A stretch of DNA of 64,000 bases from Polytrichum commune (taxonomy: Eukaryota > Streptophyta > Polytrichopsida > Polytrichales > Polytrichaceae), in assembly GCA_950295325.1 (NCBI GenBank), contig OX485808.1, forward strand, positions 29,780,527 to 29,844,526, in the 5' to 3' direction. The notes beneath the pieces were generated by a model that was given only the letters and a program-made list of their open reading frames with translations, had not been told where the DNA came from and did not search any database. Each line of letters begins with the position of its first letter. Position 1 is the first letter of the stretch. Below, one piece after another: positions 60,681-64,000 of this stretch. A program made the translations under genes and the position numbers.

Positions 60681-62696
60681 TTGGACAATATGAGCTAAGC
60701 CCTTGTTTCTAAATGCCTTAAATCCAAGACTACATCCAACAATGTGAAGCTAATCTTCAAGACTAATGGTTCTTCACCTTAAAACCTTGCACACACACGT
60801 ACTCCTCTCTTGCTTCTCACACACCCACACTTATAACATATGGGGTGCCAAGGAGCACGAAGGAAAGAGAGAGAGAGAGAGGAGAAAGTGAAGGTTATAT
60901 AGTGAGGTGAAAGGGAGTAGGTGAACACCCCAAGACTCAAGATAAACCTTTTGATCATTTCCTACTTTGTAGGCTCTCATCCTATCCTTTAAGCCTTCAA
61001 CTCTTAAATCAACAACCTAGATCTTAATTCAAACATTTAACTCAAGGAGCCACCCTTGGTTCACCACACACTTGGTTCACCTAACTAAGGAACTTTCTTC
61101 ACACCGCTAAACTTCTAATCAACCTAAGGTCTAAACATAATTTCACTCAAGCCTCACTCTTTTTATATTTTTGTGAATAATCATAAAACATCAAAACATA
61201 ACTTCTAATAATTTCAAAGGGTTAAGAACACATGTGGGCACCATTTTGGGCTCACAAGGGTGTAAGTATCAATCAACATTCAAGAAACCCGCACAGGGCT
61301 TTGAAGGGTTCGGGTCAGGACGTGCACCAAACAGATAGATGGTAATGCCATAAATTATGAACTTAATAACATAGTTTTGTTCAATAAACCATAAACTAAG
61401 AATGAAGGTTGAGAGAGTGGGACTTAATTAAGGTCCCCCTGTTTAGAGAATTTAATATATAAGAAGTAAAGAATTAGAGGTGGCCCAAGGTAAAAGGTAA
61501 GATCATTTTATTCATTAGAGTTAGGTTGCCTTGATCCCAAGGCTGGTGTGTCTGCGCGTAGACTAGGATAAATTAGGCATTAGGTTAGGGAAACTGATAA
61601 TTACCTTAGGCACTTAAAATCTAGGCACAACCTATTGGAAGGATATGACGCGATTATCAAAATCCCTTTACAAACATAAAACACCCATTAAATATCATAA
61701 CACCCGGGTTTGGCTTGGGCACCTGCCAAGGCAAGCCACCCTCACCGAAGGGCTTGTGTGGTACTTTTAGGCTCCCTCGGAAGGGGTTCCCAAAAGTATC
61801 ACAATTTACTAGCTTGAGGTTTAATGTCCAAATACGAATGTGAGCCCAAAATGGTGCCCACATGTGTTCTTAAGTCTTTGAGACCATTAGAAGTTATGTT
61901 TTAATAGTTATTAATTATTCACAAAAATATAAAAAGAGTGAAGTGTGGTGTGGATTAAGTTTAGACATTAGGGGGTGTTGTGTGATTGTCTCAAGGTTTA
62001 AGTTCAATGAGGTAATGCCTTGACTAGGTGAGTATGGAGTAAGGTGAGGCGAGAGGGGATCCGCGGGTTAAATGCCCACATTAGGATCCACCTTGTTGGT
62101 TTAGGAATGGAAGAGCCTTGTGGATGGGATGAGTCCCTACTTAGAAGGAGAAGGTTAAGGGGTTGTGATTAGAGGCTCTAATCCTCTCACCCTATCCTTA
62201 CCTCATGCCCTCTCTTCTTTTTTGCTACTTAAGACTTCCCTCTTTCATTTATTCTCTCTCTCTTTCCTTTGTGCTCCTTGGCACCCCACGTGTTATAAGT
62301 GTAGGTGTGTAGGAAGCAAGATAGGAGCACGTGTATATGCATGGTTTTAGGGTGAAGAGCCAAGACTAATTAGCCTTGAGGTGGGCTTGACTTCTTGTTA
62401 GAAGTAGCTTGGGTTGGAAGAATTTAGAGTGTGATTTATAGTCTTCAAATTGTAGTACTTGGATTCATGATATCCATACTTATAATTATTTAGACTTATA
62501 AGGTTATGTTTGTGAAACATTGGAGCATTTAGTTTTGTTGGACTTACAAAGTTACATTATTGAAGTAGGTGAGTTTGTGTGTGTATGGAGTAAGAGAGAG
62601 GCACGTAGGTATGCGAGGTTATAAGGTGAAGAGTTAAGATCAATTAGTCTTGAAGATTAGCCTTACATTATTAGCTGTGGTTTAGACTCAAAGCAT

Positions 62697-63215
62697 TCAT
62701 TATTGCATATTCATGTAGAGGACTTCATTACCTATCCATGGATACCAAGAACTCATTTATTGGACTTCATATGAATTTTTGAGAGCCAAAAAACCGACAC
62801 TATGTCCAAACTTCCAAAAAATAGTGAAAAAATGCAAATTCAAAGAGAACAGCGTATAATTGCGACCATATGCTTTTTTGCAATAGAAATATTATTTCAT
62901 ATTCATGTAGAGGACTTCATTACCTATCCATGGATACCAAGAACTCATTTTTTGGACTTCATATGAATTTTTTAGAGCCAAAAAACCGAGACTATGTCCA
63001 AACCTAAAAAAAAAATAGTGAAAAAGTGCAGATTCAAAGGGAACAGCGTAGAATTGCGACCATATATTTTTTTTCAGTAGAAATATTATTGCATATTCAT
63101 GTAGAGGACTTCATTACCTATCCATGGATACCAAGAACTCATTTTTTGGACTTCATATGAATTTTTGAGAGCCAAAAAACCGAGACTATGTCTTAACTTC
63201 CAAAAAAATAGTGAC
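62697..63215 (+). repeat. tandem array, about 193-bp unit, 2.6 copies
   Basis: The block CATATTCATGTAGAGGACTT then CATTACCTATCCATGGATAC recurs at 62706, 62898 and 63092 (periods 192 and 194). Copies 1 and 2 are nearly identical down to GGGAACAGCGTAxAATTGCG; copy 3 ends early at the AATAGTGA block. High identity points to recent amplification. Confidence 0.88.
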
Positions 63216-63547
63216 ACACTCTTATAGTTTTTGACTTATGATGTTTAGACTTAAAGTGTTGGATTCATTAGGTAGGAAGGGGTGTGTGTAACTTTTGAAT
63301 GTATTGGTGATTGACCGTTGAGGTAAGTGTTTTTAAACACTCGCACTCTTTTGGTTGAAATAATTATACATTGAACTACCGAGGAGGGAGTTATTATGTG
63401 TCAGTCCAACATTTCACACTCGGGCTAGGACGAAATCAAGGGTGAGGGACTTTGGGTGACAACGAACCATGTATGTAGAAGAAAATATGTATTTTGTGAA
63501 CGGTGATATCTTGGAAACTATTTTGCTGCAGAAGATGATGAATAAAC

Positions 63548-64000
63548 ATGGTCATTTTTGGGTCATTTAGAATTATAGGTAATTCTGATTTACATATTCA
63601 ATCATCCACTGTTGTGCTGTCAAACAATTCTTGCACATCTACTGTCCAAATACCTATACTCTCTAATGTGAAAATTGAACCAAATAAATATACCGTTATT
63701 TTTCTCTTCGATTTGGATGATGATGTTTGTCCCAATGTTGATACATCGTTTTTTTCTTTTAGAAAAGCTATAACTCCTATTCCATCAAGATTGCTTTGTA
63801 TAGATATTGATAACACCCCTTGCTGTCTACTGTTGATGAAATTGTCTCCTCATGGATCCCATTCTTCCCATCCGCCTCTTCACCCTTCTTTATCTTCTCT
63901 ATGCTTGAAAATCGTCGATACCTTAAAATTGACCAAGTGTAGAGAAAGGTCCAAATCGGATATTACAACAATTGATTTTCATAGCATAGATGTACGTGAT
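63548..64000 (+). CDS. open frame running off the right edge, unknown product (partial)
   Basis: From ATG 63548-63550 the frame is open for 151 codons to the last base, with no stop. That is unusual in this AT-rich DNA, where TAA and TGA are frequent. The product contains STVVLSNNSCTSTVQIPILS, KYTVIFLFDLDDDVCPNVDT, SRLLCIDIDNTPCCLLLMKL and a His/Ser/Pro patch HGSHSSHPPLHPSLSS. In-frame stops precede the ATG closely, so either this is the true start or it is an internal exon. No family is recognised. Because the frame is truncated by the window it could be a gene or a transposon ORF. Confidence 0.4.
   Translation, partial: MVIFGSFRIIGNSDLHIQSSTVVLSNNSCTSTVQIPILSNVKIEPNKYTVIFLFDLDDDVCPNVDTSFFSFRKAITPIPSRLLCIDIDNTPCCLLLMKLSPHGSHSSHPPLHPSLSSLCLKIVDTLKLTKCRERSKSDITTIDFHSIDVRD

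Larger units (their letters stand above)
59700..63435. repeat. large inverted repeat, arms about 60.73-61.26 and 61.85-62.39 kb, possibly extending outward
   Basis: The inner arms are clear inverses: ATAACTTCTAAT, AGAACACATGTGGGCACCAT then TTTGGGCTCAC at 61195-61255 is inverted at 61849-61915, and CACTTATAACA-x-TGGGGTGC then CAAGGAGCAC at about 60830 is inverted at about 62280-62305. Arms are about 530 bases and the loop about 590. Further out, GTCCTAGtCCGgGT (59697) and GTGTT-AAAAACACTTA (59994) have inverse partners at 63426 and 63320, so the symmetry may span 3.7 kb. A partial direct copy of the right arm follows at about 62575-62660. Confidence 0.7.

Noticed and set aside
59700-63435. LTR retrotransposon
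   Set aside because: The paired arms are inverted, not direct. No primer-binding site, polypurine tract or pol-like frame is seen.
1-64000. CRISPR array, operon or phage-like gene cluster
   Set aside because: The DNA is plant nuclear with spliced genes. The tandem arrays have units of 50-250 bp without unique spacers.

Overview
The window is nuclear DNA from a land plant. It holds intron-containing genes for plant-type proteins (a class II O-methyltransferase, an MTB/METTL14-type methyltransferase, ribosomal protein S19, a DNAJC9-like J protein, the ESCRT-II subunit VPS22), GT-AG introns of about 100-900 bases, AAACCCTAA telo-boxes upstream of several genes, and AT-rich intergenic DNA full of small TIR elements and degenerate repeats. 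Intron size, the intronless fern/bryophyte-like gene at 38.4 kb and the very long METTL14 N-terminus make me lean to a non-seed plant such as a bryophyte. That is inference; no species is identified.

Layout. 1-2.4 kb is intergenic and ends in a 248-bp tandem duplication. 2.4-7.1 kb is an O-methyltransferase gene whose first exon and last exon each have a partial tandem copy beside them. 7.1-13.2 kb is gene-poor and carries a TIR element family. 13.2-21.5 kb is the seven-exon m6A writer subunit. 23.7-25.0 kb is RPS19. 26.5-27.3 kb is a minus-strand gene for a probable plastid membrane protein, followed by a tandem pair of unknown sequence and a possible minus-strand first exon (27.8-28.8 kb). 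32.8-35.3 kb is the J-protein gene, preceded by a duplicated 5' flank. 38.4-39.8 kb is an intronless gene of unknown function sitting directly behind three about 215-bp tandem repeats. 44.1-45.3 kb is VPS22. A proline-rich minus-strand ORF lies at 46.5-47.0 kb. From 47 kb to the end there is almost no intact gene: dispersed repeats, at least four TIR elements, a decayed minus-strand coding relic (55.5-57.8 kb), satellite-like arrays, a large inverted repeat (about 59.7-63.4 kb), and an open frame that runs off the right edge.

The genes are housekeeping functions that share no pathway (RNA m6A methylation, translation, histone/Hsp70 co-chaperoning, endosomal sorting) plus one specialised-metabolism OMT. 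I see no operon-like or defence-cluster logic. The most distinctive signal is structural: repeated local tandem duplication of gene ends and promoters, and several unrelated families of short TIR elements whose termini, and in two cases target-site duplications, can be read directly. I did not find a convincing new multi-gene system.
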